64,000 nt of DNA from positions 744,001 through 808,000 of the forward strand of contig NZ_JAGPYQ010000001.1 in assembly GCF_018070025.1 (NCBI RefSeq). The letters run 5' to 3'. Numbering within the stretch: position 1 is the stretch's first letter; each line of letters begins with the position of its first letter. This document shows positions 9,701-16,959 of the stretch, one piece after another. The stretch is from Streptomyces liliiviolaceus. GTDB taxonomy: Bacteria; Actinomycetota; Actinomycetes; Streptomycetales; Streptomycetaceae. The notes beneath the pieces are model-generated. The model made no database searches, was not told the origin of the DNA, and worked only from the letters and a program-made list of their open reading frames with translations. Made by a program: the position numbers and the translations under genes.

Positions 9701-9763
9701 CCCCGACGTCGGTTCTGCCGACGACTCGTGCTGCTTCGACCTGTCGGGGGACTCGCCCGCCAC
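6752..9763 (-). CDS. D-alanyl-D-alanine carboxypeptidase (S11/PBP) with giant disordered N-terminus
   Basis: 1003 residues from a GTG at 9763 preceded by GGAGGAGG; family members are normally 350-450 long. Residues 1-600 are Ala/Glu/Asp/Ser/Lys low-complexity sequence with internal repeats ('GSAAPGA' three times, 'KADA' four or more times). A single membrane helix follows at about residues 608-628 ('LVLLLAVVFAVVQAV'). The extracytoplasmic S11 domain then shows the full active site: SVAK with Ser683, SAN with Ser750, and KTG at 850-852. A small C-terminal beta domain closes the protein. It trims pentapeptides in the wall; the long cytoplasmic tail could tether cytoplasmic partners, which is inference. 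Confidence 0.93.
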   Translation of the reverse strand: MAGESPDRSKQHESSAEPTSGSKVPVPDPRLAVAREAVTAAARVDTATAVFSTKRAAEAARSASAGSADAEEAAEPAAGSSLGSDGSAEPESSAEGAGKGAGGGDARLRSAVAAWAATADEEAPEGAPADSAAPGAGSAAPGAGSAAPGAEGGAGRRAGGGDADARADGDVDTGVGSGEVGSGAGSGSGQDADSDSAVGSDADSGAAGSDAGADAAAGSDSDSGLEDSATEDAPAVAAGAAADSAARDAAKPQPKGADESAAEAAGEAKSGSEGAAQADAPAERAVPQADASPSGGTSASGESAGSAAADGSADGTKADAKAAPTVGSKADAKADAKADAKADAKADVQRMADGPEAEAPAAKPPLGAAPAADAGSASESDSGPDADSAAKPESGAKPDTPAKPDSVGKPGPAAKSDSATDAGPAAPSAKPDSTSDEGKPEPAVDQATAIFKRPPAVDQPTTMLKLGGGKPDAGPGKATEMGKDAEPGKGAESDKGAAPKTDGKSAAESGAEAAAASKAEAPPERTSKFVALKPLDEPAPPKARPAVPPPGPSVSPSSAPAGAAPQAGPERTTQQPLPPRPPLDLLAELTNTPPPRQTPVRTIVRRVKIWTPLVLLLAVVFAVVQAVRPLPSPTLALTADETYAFEGNKVSLPWPEEGQGWMDVNGIGTVDSFGEQKPVAIGSVAKAMTAYVILKEHPLKAGADGAKIPVDKKAETEGGFDAQGESTLNTVKKGDTLTEKDAIAAIMIPSANNIARLLARWDAGSEAKFVEKMNAAAKDLGMKNTKYTDPSGLKETTVSTAEDQVKLGNELVDIKALVDITKLPTWVDPSGKKWDNYNRLVPYNNAIGIKTGSTTKAGGNLLFAATQEVGGENVIVVGAVLGQHTPPIIDTVNAVSKEAMIAAQEALTSQKILKKGDVVGYVDDGLGGRTPVVATKDVSAVGWAGQTVKLKLDEGDIPHEAKAGTKVGSLSVGDGTGDAVEVPVALQSDLSEPGFGAKLTRVA

Positions 9764-9915
9764 CGATGCCTCCTCCGTGCGCCACACACCGTGCGCCCAA
9801 CCGAACCATGAACCCGTTAAACAGTGCACACGCGGCCCGGACACTCGTGTCCGAACCATCTACCAGTGTCCTGTGTGAGGGATTGACCCCTGCGGTAGAC
9901 GAGAACGACATATCT

Positions 9916-9937
9916 ACTGGTTCCACTACGAACCGGT
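9916..9937. promoter_or_regulatory. Imperfect inverted repeat in a divergent promoter region
   Basis: ACTGGTTC, 6 nt, GAACCGGT (one mismatch) in the 240-bp gap between the carboxypeptidase and GPP34 starts. A TTGACC box at 9883-9888 could be a -35 element for the forward gene, but no good -10 box follows at the right distance. Confidence 0.35.
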
Positions 9938-10003
9938 CACGTGCTCTCGACAGACCAATGTGAGAGGGGTCACCCTGTCATTCATCCACGCGGGGAGGCA
10001 TGG

Positions 10004-10759
10004 ATGGGCAGGAGCCGCAGAACACTTCCGGAGGAGCTTCTGCTGCTGGCGTTGGACCCGACCACGGGTACCACCGCACAGCCGCAGTCGCTCGACCTCG
10101 GTCTGGCCGGAGCACAGCTAGTGGAGCTGGCGCTGGCCGGACGGATAGCCCCAGACGGGGATCGTATCGCCGTGGTGGCACCACGGCCGACCGGAGATCC
10201 GACCTTGGACTGTGCGCTGGAACTACTCCGCAGGCGGGGTGCTCCAGTACGCGCTGTGAACTGGATCGGCGGGCCCCGACTGGGGTTGCGCCAGACATAT
10301 CTCTCGCATCTGGAGCGATGCGGCATGGTTCATGCCGTGGCGGGCCAGATGTGCGGGGTGCTTCCGACGACTCGCTACCAAGCGACGGACACGGAGATCA
10401 GCCGGGAGATCAGGGCCCGGCTGGACAGCGCGATCCGCACCGGCGTCCCGCCGGACCCGCGGACCGCCGCTCTGGCCGCACTGGCGCATGCCGTGGGCCT
10501 GGGCAAGCACCTCTACCCGGGGAACGAAGGGCGTTCGTCGCGCTCCCGACTCCGGGATCTGATCAGGCACGACCCCATGGGCGGACTCGTGGCGCACGCC
10601 GTGATGGACGTCCAGAACGGAGTGGCCGCACAGCCACGCCGCAGCCCGGCACCGACCGGCCGTCAGGCCGCCCCCGGAGCCAGGCCCGCACCGGAGCCCG
10701 CCAGGGGCGTCCCGATGCAACCGCACCGCAGTTCGATGGCACGCGCCGTGGCCCACTGA
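10004..10759 (+). CDS. GPP34 (GOLPH3-like) family protein
   Basis: 251 residues; the ATG at 10004 follows GGGGAGGC. The N-terminus 'RTLPEELLLLALDPTTG' is the GPP34 signature, followed by the helical core ('AGAQLVELALAGRIAPDGDRI'). Eukaryotic GOLPH3 binds phosphatidylinositol-4-phosphate; Streptomyces carries several paralogues of largely unknown role. The C-terminal 50 residues are Pro/Arg-rich. It is divergent from the carboxypeptidase. Confidence 0.85.
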   Translation: MGRSRRTLPEELLLLALDPTTGTTAQPQSLDLGLAGAQLVELALAGRIAPDGDRIAVVAPRPTGDPTLDCALELLRRRGAPVRAVNWIGGPRLGLRQTYLSHLERCGMVHAVAGQMCGVLPTTRYQATDTEISREIRARLDSAIRTGVPPDPRTAALAALAHAVGLGKHLYPGNEGRSSRSRLRDLIRHDPMGGLVAHAVMDVQNGVAAQPRRSPAPTGRQAAPGARPAPEPARGVPMQPHRSSMARAVAH

Positions 10760-11263
10760 TCCACTGGTCACCGGTCCACGGCACGGATCCACCGACACGT
10801 CGGAGCACCGCACGACCGCAGTCCCCGAAGTACCGCTTTATCCGCCGTATCCGCAGCACCCACCGTGCACCACGCCTCGCGCGTCACGCACGTCAGCGCC
10901 GCACCGCAGTCCCCATGAGCCGGTTCGGGAGCCGCTGGGCCGCGCGGGGCGACGGGCCGTACGTCCGGACGACGACACGGCCCGCCGCCCCGCGCGTCCG
11001 CATGTCCCGCCACAGATCACGTCCCGCACGTCATGTCCCCCTGTACGTACGCCCCCTGTACGCATGTCCGTGGATGCGTACGACCATGGTCGCTTGTCGT
11101 CATATCCGCCACCAGGTGGCGGCAGGTGGCGCGAGGTGGCGACAAGTGGCGCGTACGCACTGCATATCCGCTGTTTCCCAGCGGTAGCAAGCACCTTGGT
11201 GGCAATCTGCTCAACAGCAGATACGCAAAGTACAGGCAGTCCGCAGCCGGAGGTGCACGTCCC
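10760..11263. other. 504-bp gene-free region with phased repeats
   Basis: I see no convincing gene here. The first 270 bp are Arg-coding-like in several frames with no ribosome binding site. The last 200 bp hold CGTACG-rich sequence and the 10-bp repeat array listed separately, and act presumably as the promoter region of the XRE gene. Confidence 0.6.
11108..11153. repeat. 13-bp palindrome plus four helically phased 10-bp repeats
   Basis: GCCACCAGGTGGC (11108-11120) is a perfect palindrome whose right arm begins four consecutive 10-bp units: AGGTGGCGGC, AGGTGGCGCG, AGGTGGCGAC and AAGTGGCGCG (11114-11153). One unit per helical turn puts every copy on the same face of the DNA. The array ends about 110 bp before the XRE start and is flanked by CATATCCG on both sides. 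Confidence 0.7.
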
Positions 11264-12121
11264 GTGGCGTCCAACGTCAATCCCACCGTCAGGCGTCGCC
11301 GGTTGGGCCAGGAGCTGCGAAGGCTCCGGGAGCTCAAGGGCATGACGGCCGAAGAGGTGGCCGAGCGGCTGCTCGTCTCGCAGTCGAAGATCAGCCGTCT
11401 GGAGAACGGGCGGCGCAGTATCAGCCAGCGCGATGTCCGCGACCTGTGCGGGGTGTACGAGGTCGAGGACGTCCGGATCGTCGATTCGCTGATGCAGATG
11501 GCCAAGGACTCGCGCCAGCAGGGCTGGTGGCACTCCTTCGGCGACATCCCGTACAGCGTCTACATCGGCCTGGAGACCGACGCGGCGAGCCTGCGCGTGT
11601 ACGACCCGCTGGTCGTACCGGGGTTGCTGCAGACCCGTCCGTACGCCGAGGCGCTGATCCAGGGCGCGCTCCCGGAGGCGGCGGCCGGCGACATCGACAA
11701 GCGCGTACAGGTGCGGCTGCGGCGACAGGAACGTATCTCCGACCTGGAGAACCCGCTGCGGCTGTGGGCCGTCCTCGACGAGGCGGCGCTGCGCAGGACC
11801 GTCGGCAACAAGCAGGTGATGATCGAGCAGTTGGAGCATCTCGTCGAGATGTCGCACGTGCCGCACGTGACGGTCCAGGTCATCCCGTTCGCGATGGGGG
11901 CCCATCCAGGGGTCAGCGGCCAGTACGCCATCCTCGAATTCCCCGACGCGGCCGACTCCAGCGTGGTCTACATCGAGGGCGTCACGAGCGATCTGTACCT
12001 GGAGAAGGCGAACGACGTCCAGAAGTACAGCGTCATGTACGAGCATCTGCGGGCGCAGGCGCTCAACGCCGACCAGTCGCGGGAGTTCATCGCGGACGTC
12101 GCGAAGGACTACGCACACTGA
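11264..12121 (+). CDS. WhiJ-type XRE regulator (HTH plus DUF5753)
   Basis: 285 residues from a GTG at 11264, with CGGAGG about 10 nt upstream. The N-terminal helix-turn-helix is clear: 'LGQELRRLRELKGMTAEEVA', then 'VSQSKISRLENGRRSISQ'. From about residue 90 the DUF5753 domain follows ('GWWHSFGDIPYSVYIGLETD', 'HVTVQVIPFAMGAHPG', 'SSVVYIEG'). In Streptomyces these pair with a DUF397 protein and often an RsbW-like ATPase and affect development or antibiotic output. The DUF397 partner is 225 bp downstream. Confidence 0.92.
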   Translation: MASNVNPTVRRRRLGQELRRLRELKGMTAEEVAERLLVSQSKISRLENGRRSISQRDVRDLCGVYEVEDVRIVDSLMQMAKDSRQQGWWHSFGDIPYSVYIGLETDAASLRVYDPLVVPGLLQTRPYAEALIQGALPEAAAGDIDKRVQVRLRRQERISDLENPLRLWAVLDEAALRRTVGNKQVMIEQLEHLVEMSHVPHVTVQVIPFAMGAHPGVSGQYAILEFPDAADSSVVYIEGVTSDLYLEKANDVQKYSVMYEHLRAQALNADQSREFIADVAKDYAH

Positions 12122-12284
12122 GGCAGGCCGGATGGCGGCGGAAAGATACACCCTCCTCCTATCCCGGCGGAAGACTCAGCTGGCATATGTCACCCGGTCG
12201 AGTGAATAGTCGCTTCGTACGCCGATGTTGGCGAGTAGCGTCGATCACGCCAAGAGGGAACAAGCTTGGCGCAATCCGAACCGT

Positions 12285-12302
12285 GGGTTCCGGAAGGAAC
12301 CC
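12285..12302. promoter_or_regulatory. Hairpin between XRE and DUF397 genes
   Basis: GGGTTCC, loop GGAA, GGAACCC: a perfect 7-bp stem 45 nt before the DUF397 start. It may be a weak attenuator or 5'-end structure that sets the ratio of the two proteins. Confidence 0.4.
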
Positions 12303-12346
12303 GCAACTCGGTGACAGCTGATCAGCAACTCGCCACCGGAGTGAAC

Positions 12347-12547
12347 ATGGCAATCAAGCAAGGCGTCACGCACACGTGGACGAAGTCCTCGTACTCGCAG
12401 GGAAACGGCGCGTGCGTCGAGGTCAAGTCCCCCGTCACGGCGGCGATGGCCGTCCGCGACTCGAAGGTCGTCGAAGGGCCCGCGCTGGCCTTCCCGGCGG
12501 AGTCCTGGAACGCGTTCGTGGCAGAAGTGAGCCGGGGCACCGTCTGA
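12347..12547 (+). CDS. DUF397 protein (WhiJ-type partner)
   Basis: 66 residues from the ATG at 12347, with CGGAG just upstream. Earlier in-frame GTG (12341, 12311) and TTG (12266) codons exist but would add non-conserved sequence. The DUF397 pattern is complete: 'TWTKSSYSQGNGACVEV', 'AVRDSK', and 'SWNAFVAEV' near the end. DUF397 proteins are small, actinobacteria-specific partners of DUF5753 regulators, possibly antagonists. Confidence 0.9.
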   Translation: MAIKQGVTHTWTKSSYSQGNGACVEVKSPVTAAMAVRDSKVVEGPALAFPAESWNAFVAEVSRGTV

Positions 12548-12578
12548 CCTCGACGGAGGCCTCGCACAGCACGACCAC

Positions 12579-12695
12579 ATCCGCACCATCCGCGACATCC
12601 GCGTCATCCACGCCCGAAGAAACAACTTCATCGACAACTTCATCAACAACCGCATGCACAACCGGATCAACAACTCCATCACCAACTGCATACGC
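12579..12695. repeat. Short tandem repeats: 9-bp x4 then 12-bp x6
   Basis: Four 9-bp units of the form ATCCRCRNC (12579-12614) are followed, after a 9-nt break, by six 12-bp units of the form AACNNNATNNNC (12624-12695). Read in one frame they give Ile-Arg-X and Asn-X-Ile-X repeats, but that frame has no start codon before 12654. The reverse strand reads as a Met/Leu-rich amphipathic peptide. I find no ribosome binding site for either. Confidence 0.7.
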
Positions 12696-12704
12696 ACCGT
12701 GAAA

Positions 12705-12745
12705 GAGCCCTCTCGACTGGCCCGCCGTCCTGGCCGAGGGGGCTC
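12705..12745 (+). terminator. Imperfect GC hairpin after the XRE/DUF397 cassette
   Basis: GAGCCCTCTCGACTGGCC pairs imperfectly with TGGCCGAGGGGGCTC around an 8-nt loop. It is the probable terminator of the cassette and follows directly after the repeat tract. Confidence 0.55.
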
Positions 12746-12982
12746 GGCCCTGTCCGCACCCGCCTCGAAGATCCTCCCGCAATTGTGCGCATGCTGCGCA
12801 GGTATTGCGCATGAAAGTCGTCGTCGTTCGTATGGATCTTCATTTATCGCGGGCTCCGCGGGGGCCGCCCGGCGAGAATGCGTACCGATCGCTGACAAAC
12901 ACGCTCAGTCGCCTCACTGTTCGCATACCGATCCGACTCTCAACCGACCGTTCCCGTTCGATTACAGTGCTGAGTTGTCGGC

Positions 12983-13016
12983 CGTACGGACGGAATCGGC
13001 GTACGGACGGAATCGG
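12983..13016. repeat. 17-bp perfect tandem duplication upstream of the glycohydrolase homologue
   Basis: CGTACGGACGGAATCGG occurs twice head to tail (12983-12999 and 13000-13016), ending 22 bp before the GTG start at 13039. It would sit in the promoter or leader of that gene. Confidence 0.65.
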
Positions 13017-13038
13017 ATCGGGAACTCGGGAGGCCTCG

Positions 13039-14214
13039 GTGGGTGCGACAGCCGGTGCCGTCTGGGGCCGCGCCGAACAGCAGGATTTCCGCAGCCGGGT
13101 GCGCGGCACGCTCCTCGGCACGGCCGTGGGCGACACGCTCGGCTCCCCCGTGGGCGGCCTCTCGCTGGAACGGATCCGGGCGGCGCACGGCGCCGAGGGC
13201 CTGACCGATCTGACCCACGGGTACGGCAGACGCGGGGCCGTCTCCCATCTCACGCAGCTGACCCTGTTCTCCATCGACGGGCTGATAAGGGCCCAGGTCC
13301 GCCGGGACACCGGTGCCTGGCATCCGCCGACGGATCTGCACCGGGCGTATCTGCGCTGGGCCGCCACCCAGCGCGACTGGGGCCCGGACGAGCGGCGCAA
13401 GGAGGACGGCTGGCTGGCCCGCGAGGAGTGGCTGTACGCCCGCCGTGATCCCGCGCGCGCCAATCTGCTGGGCCTCGGCGACGAGACGATGGGCACCCTG
13501 GACGCGCCCAAGAACCCCGACCAGCGGGGCGTCGAGGCCGCGACCCGCTCCGCGCCCTTCGGGCTGCTCGTCGGCTGGGAGCCGCAGCTCGTCATGCAGC
13601 TCGCGGTGGAGTGCGCGGCGCAGACCCACGGCCATCCGCTCTCCTACCTGTCGGCGGGCGCGTACGCCGTCGTCGTGCACGGTCTCGCGCGCGGCGAGAG
13701 CCTCGACACGGCCGTCCAGCGGGCGTTGCAGCTGCTGGCGCCCCGCCCGGGGCAGCAGAAGGTGGCCGAGGCGCTGCAGCGGGCCCTGGGGGCCGTACGG
13801 CAGGGCATGCCGTCGCCGCAGCGGGTCGAGGATCTGGCCGGGGAGGGCACGGCCGAGGGGCTGCTCTCGGTGGCGGTGTACTGCGCGCTGGTCGGCGAGG
13901 ACACCCGGCACGGGCTGTGCCTCTCGGTGAACCACGGCGGCCCCTCGGGTGCCACCGGCGCGCTGACCGGCGGGCTGCTCGGCGCCCTGCACGGCGAGAC
14001 GGCCCTGCCGCCGTCCTGGCTGGCCGAGCTGGAGGGCCGCCCCACCATGCTCGTCCTCGCCGACGACTTCGCGATGGAGATGACCCAGGGCCCGGCCCTG
14101 CACGGCCCGGCGGGCTCGTCCCCGGGCTGGCTGGCCCGCTATCCCCGCGCCTACGCGGCCCTCTCCGGCACGGGCGCCACCCCGGTCCCGGCCGGCCTGA
14201 CCGCCCGCGCCTGA
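13039..14214 (+). CDS. ADP-ribosylglycohydrolase-family protein, probable pseudoenzyme
   Basis: 391 residues from a GTG at 13039 with GGGAGG upstream. The fold is recognisable: 'RGTLLGTAVGDTLGSPVGGL' at the N-terminus, 'GLTDLTHGYGRRGAV', 'LFSIDGLIRAQVR', 'HPPTDLHRAYLRWAATQ', 'RSAPFGLLVGWEPQ', and 'LTGGLLGALHGE' near the end. Active members carry an Asp-Asp pair before TQMTLF and a GDSDST-like motif for two Mg ions. Here the first reads 'SHLTQLTLF' and the second 'GPSGAT', so the metal ligands are gone. It probably no longer cleaves ADP-ribose from proteins; binding or scaffolding is possible. A T-tract terminator follows. Confidence 0.85.
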   Translation: MGATAGAVWGRAEQQDFRSRVRGTLLGTAVGDTLGSPVGGLSLERIRAAHGAEGLTDLTHGYGRRGAVSHLTQLTLFSIDGLIRAQVRRDTGAWHPPTDLHRAYLRWAATQRDWGPDERRKEDGWLAREEWLYARRDPARANLLGLGDETMGTLDAPKNPDQRGVEAATRSAPFGLLVGWEPQLVMQLAVECAAQTHGHPLSYLSAGAYAVVVHGLARGESLDTAVQRALQLLAPRPGQQKVAEALQRALGAVRQGMPSPQRVEDLAGEGTAEGLLSVAVYCALVGEDTRHGLCLSVNHGGPSGATGALTGGLLGALHGETALPPSWLAELEGRPTMLVLADDFAMEMTQGPALHGPAGSSPGWLARYPRAYAALSGTGATPVPAGLTARA

Positions 14215-14229
14215 CGCACCCCCGGCCCT

Positions 14230-14248
14230 GGGGGGAAGCCCCTTTTTT
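14230..14248 (+). terminator. Hairpin with T-run
   Basis: GGGG-GAAG-CCCC followed by six T, 15 nt after the stop at 14214. The stem is short, but the T-tract is rare in this genome and supports intrinsic termination. Confidence 0.6.
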
Positions 14249-14262
14249 CCCGCCACGCACGA

Positions 14263-14300
14263 GTGAAGGTGGCCGCTCGTCAGGAAGCGGCCACCCTCAC
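14263..14300. terminator. Strong bidirectional hairpin between convergent genes
   Basis: Fifteen-base arms (14263-14277 and 14286-14300) with one mismatch around an 8-nt loop; the core is GGTGGCCGCT/AGCGGCCACC. It lies between the convergent glycohydrolase-like and symporter genes. Confidence 0.75.
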
Positions 14301-14334
14301 AGTCGTACGTACGCGCCGTGCGCCCGGTTCAGCG

Positions 14335-15900
14335 TCAGTCCTTGGCCGGTGCGCCCACCACGTCGTCCGCCGGGCCGGCCGGGGCCGGTACCGCCGCGGC
14401 GGTGGATCCGCCGTCGTCGCTGTTGATCTTCGCGATGAGCGCGTCCCGTTCCGGGGTGTCCTCGGGCTTCACGAATCCGATGAGGACGTAGAGGACGAGC
14501 GACACCGCGAGCGGGATCGACACCTGGTACTGGAGCGGGACCCCGCCGTCGACGTTCCAGCTGATCGGGTAGTTGACCAGCCAGAAGGTGACGAGGCCGA
14601 CGGCCCAGCTGATCAGGGCGGCGGTCGGGCCGCTCTTGCGGAACCACGGGAGCAGGCCCAGCATCAGCGGGATCGCGATCGGGCCCATCAGGCCGGCCAC
14701 CCACTTGATGACGACGGTGATGATGTCGCCGAAGAAGGCGGAGTTGACCTGGGTGGCGATGGCCATCGACAGACCGAGGAAGAGCAGCGTGGCCCAGCGC
14801 GCGGCCAGCAGCCCCATCCGGGTGTCCCACTCGCGGGCCTTGCGGGAGACCGCGGGCATGATGTCGCGGGTGACGACGGCCGCGATGGCGTTGGCGTCCG
14901 AGGAGCACATCGCCATCGTGTGGGAGAAGAACCCGACGATGACCAGCCCCAACAGGCCGTGGGGCAGCAGGTGTTCGGCCATCAGCGCGTACGAATCGGC
15001 CGGTACGTCGGTCTTGATGATCAGCGGCGCGACCCACATGGGGAAGAACAGCACCAGCGGCCAGATCAGCCAGAGCGAGGCGGACAGGATGCCCGAGCGG
15101 GTGGCGGACCGCGCGGAGTCCGTGGCCATGTAGCGCTGGGCCTGGTTCCACATGCCGCCGTTGTACTCGAAGGTCTTGATGAACAGATACGCGATCAGGA
15201 AGACCATCATGTACGGGCCGGCCAGCGGCTTGGTGTGGCCGTCGAGGGCGGGCTCGTCCCAGACGCTCCACAGGGTGCTGAAGCCGTTCAGCTCGGCCAT
15301 GACGGCGACGAGCATCGCGACACCGGCGATGAACTGGATGACGAACTGGCCGAGTTCGGTCAGCGCGTCCGCCCAGAGGCCGCCGACCGTGCAGTAGATC
15401 GCGGTCACCGCGCCGGTGATCATGATGCCGGTGTTGAGCGAGACGCCGGTGAAGACGGACAGCAGGGTCGCGATGGCGGCCCACTTGGCGCCCACGTCCA
15501 CGATCTTCAGCAGGACGCCGGACCAGGCGAGCGCCTGCTGGGTGGGCAGGTTGTAGCGGTTCTTCAGGTATTCCAGGGGCGAGGACACGTGCAGTCGTGA
15601 GCGCACCCGGTTGAGCCGGGGCGCGAACAGCTTCGCGCCGATCGCGATGCCGATGGCGATCGGGAAGGACCAGGTGACATAGGAAGTGACGCCGTACGTG
15701 TAGGCGATGGCCGCGTACCCCGTGAACATGACCGCGCTGTAGCCGGACATGTGGTGCGAGATGCCCGACAGCCACCACGGCATCTTGCCGCCGGCCGTGA
15801 AGAAGTCGCTGACGTTGTCGACCCGTTTGTGGGACCAGACACCGATCGCGACCATCACGCCGAAGTAGCCGATGAGCACGGCCCAGTCGAGACCGTTCAT
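14335..15900 (-). CDS. Sodium:solute symporter (SSS family)
   Basis: 521 residues from the ATG at 15900 (GGGAGAGGG upstream). It starts 'NGLDWAVLIGYFGVMVAIGV' and has the family motifs 'DFFTAGGKMPWWLSGISHHM' and 'SPLEYLKNRYNLP', with about 12-13 membrane helices and a short Pro/Ala C-terminal tail. SSS proteins import sugars, amino acids, vitamins or organic acids with sodium. The 'GGxMPWW' type occurs in carbohydrate- and polyol-like carriers, but I cannot name the solute. The SDR gene lies upstream on the same strand, 173 bp away. Confidence 0.92.
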   Translation of the reverse strand: MNGLDWAVLIGYFGVMVAIGVWSHKRVDNVSDFFTAGGKMPWWLSGISHHMSGYSAVMFTGYAAIAYTYGVTSYVTWSFPIAIGIAIGAKLFAPRLNRVRSRLHVSSPLEYLKNRYNLPTQQALAWSGVLLKIVDVGAKWAAIATLLSVFTGVSLNTGIMITGAVTAIYCTVGGLWADALTELGQFVIQFIAGVAMLVAVMAELNGFSTLWSVWDEPALDGHTKPLAGPYMMVFLIAYLFIKTFEYNGGMWNQAQRYMATDSARSATRSGILSASLWLIWPLVLFFPMWVAPLIIKTDVPADSYALMAEHLLPHGLLGLVIVGFFSHTMAMCSSDANAIAAVVTRDIMPAVSRKAREWDTRMGLLAARWATLLFLGLSMAIATQVNSAFFGDIITVVIKWVAGLMGPIAIPLMLGLLPWFRKSGPTAALISWAVGLVTFWLVNYPISWNVDGGVPLQYQVSIPLAVSLVLYVLIGFVKPEDTPERDALIAKINSDDGGSTAAAVPAPAGPADDVVGAPAKD

Positions 15901-16073
15901 ATGCCCTCTCCCAGGATCGTCAGGGTCGTGAAGCGCCCGCTCATCGTGGGTTCGATGGCATGACTGCGACAACTGCCTGTACGGTCAAAGGGGAGTAAAA
16001 TAGTTCTGCTTACTGACCTCGGTTCATGTCCCTGAACATTTTCGATCGCCGGGACGAACGGGACATCCGCGCG

Positions 16074-16859
16074 CTACCGCATCAACTCCCCGGCGTTGAC
16101 CAGCAACGACTGCCCCGTGATCGCCCGCGCCCGGTCCGAGGCCAGAAACACCGCGGCGTCCGCCACGTCCGCGTCCGTGGCCAGCTCCGGCAGCGCCATC
16201 CGCGAGGTCAGCCGCTCCAGCACCTCCGCCTCCGGCACGCCCTCGGTGTACGCCGTGAACTGCACGTACGCCTCCACCGGCGGGCCCCACATCCAGCCCG
16301 GCAGCACGGTGTTCACCCGGATCCGGTCCGGGCCGAGCTCCCGCGCCAGCGAGTACATCGCGCTCGTCAGCGCGCCCTTCGAGGCCGCGTACGCCGCCTG
16401 GCGCACCTGGGAGGGGGCGGCGACGGACGACTGCGTGCCGATGACGACCACGGAGCCGCCGCGCTCCTTCAGCGCGGGCAGACAGGCGCGGGTCATCCGC
16501 AGCGTGCCGAGCAGGTTCACGTCGAGGACGGCCTGCCAGGTGGTGAAGTCCGCGTCCTGGAGGCCGCCGAAGTAGCTGTCCCAGGCGGCCACGTGGACGA
16601 CCGCGTCGAGCCGCCCGAACCGCTCCCGGGCCAGCGCCGCGAGCGCGTCGCACTGGCCCTCGTCGGTGATGTCCGTGGCGCGGTACGCCGTGTGCGCGCC
16701 GTCCGGGTCGAGTTCGGCGGCGGCCTTGGCGAGGTTCGCCCCGGTGCGCGCCCCGAGCACGGCGTTCCCGCCGTCCCGCACGACGGCCGCCGCGACCTGG
16801 TGACCGAGCCCGGCCCCGACCCCCGACACGACGACGGTCTTGCCCTGGAGCAGTGACAT
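16074..16859 (-). CDS. Short-chain dehydrogenase/reductase (SDR)
   Basis: 261 residues. It has the classical SDR layout: cofactor loop 'GVGAGLG' at residues 13-19, 'DAVVHVAAWDS' in place of the NNAG motif, catalytic Tyr/Lys in 'YAASKGAL', and 'RVNTVLPGWMWGP' after the active site. 'GARTG' after the second strand suggests NADP preference. A CTGACG palindrome just upstream and a divergent EthD-like gene suggest joint regulation with a catabolic pathway. Confidence 0.9.
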   Translation of the reverse strand: MSLLQGKTVVVSGVGAGLGHQVAAAVVRDGGNAVLGARTGANLAKAAAELDPDGAHTAYRATDITDEGQCDALAALARERFGRLDAVVHVAAWDSYFGGLQDADFTTWQAVLDVNLLGTLRMTRACLPALKERGGSVVVIGTQSSVAAPSQVRQAAYAASKGALTSAMYSLARELGPDRIRVNTVLPGWMWGPPVEAYVQFTAYTEGVPEAEVLERLTSRMALPELATDADVADAAVFLASDRARAITGQSLLVNAGELMR

Positions 16860-16886
16860 TGCGGTCCTCCCGGCTCTGGCGGTCGA

Positions 16887-16903
16887 TCTGACGGTCCGTC
16901 AGA
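16887..16903. promoter_or_regulatory. TetR-type operator palindrome (CTGACG-N3-CGTCAG)
   Basis: TCTGACGG-T-CCGTCAGA, a perfect 17-bp palindrome between the divergent SDR and EthD-like genes. The 15-bp core has the same arms and spacing as the palindrome at 63418-63432. Confidence 0.7.
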
Positions 16904-16959
16904 GTAGGGGCGTCCGGCAGATGACGGAAGAGAACGCGAAGCGCTGGAAGGGGAGCGTC

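Noticed and set aside
6716..9811. 1031-codon open frame on the forward strand opposite the carboxypeptidase
   Set aside because: Arg/Gly/Leu-rich shadow of a GC-rich repetitive gene; no ribosome site and the minus strand has a complete S11 active site.
12245..12898. Minus-strand frame with Met/Leu-rich amphipathic repeats
   Set aside because: The peptide is a by-product of the 12-bp DNA repeats and runs antisense through DUF397; no ribosome binding site. Kept only as a repeat finding.
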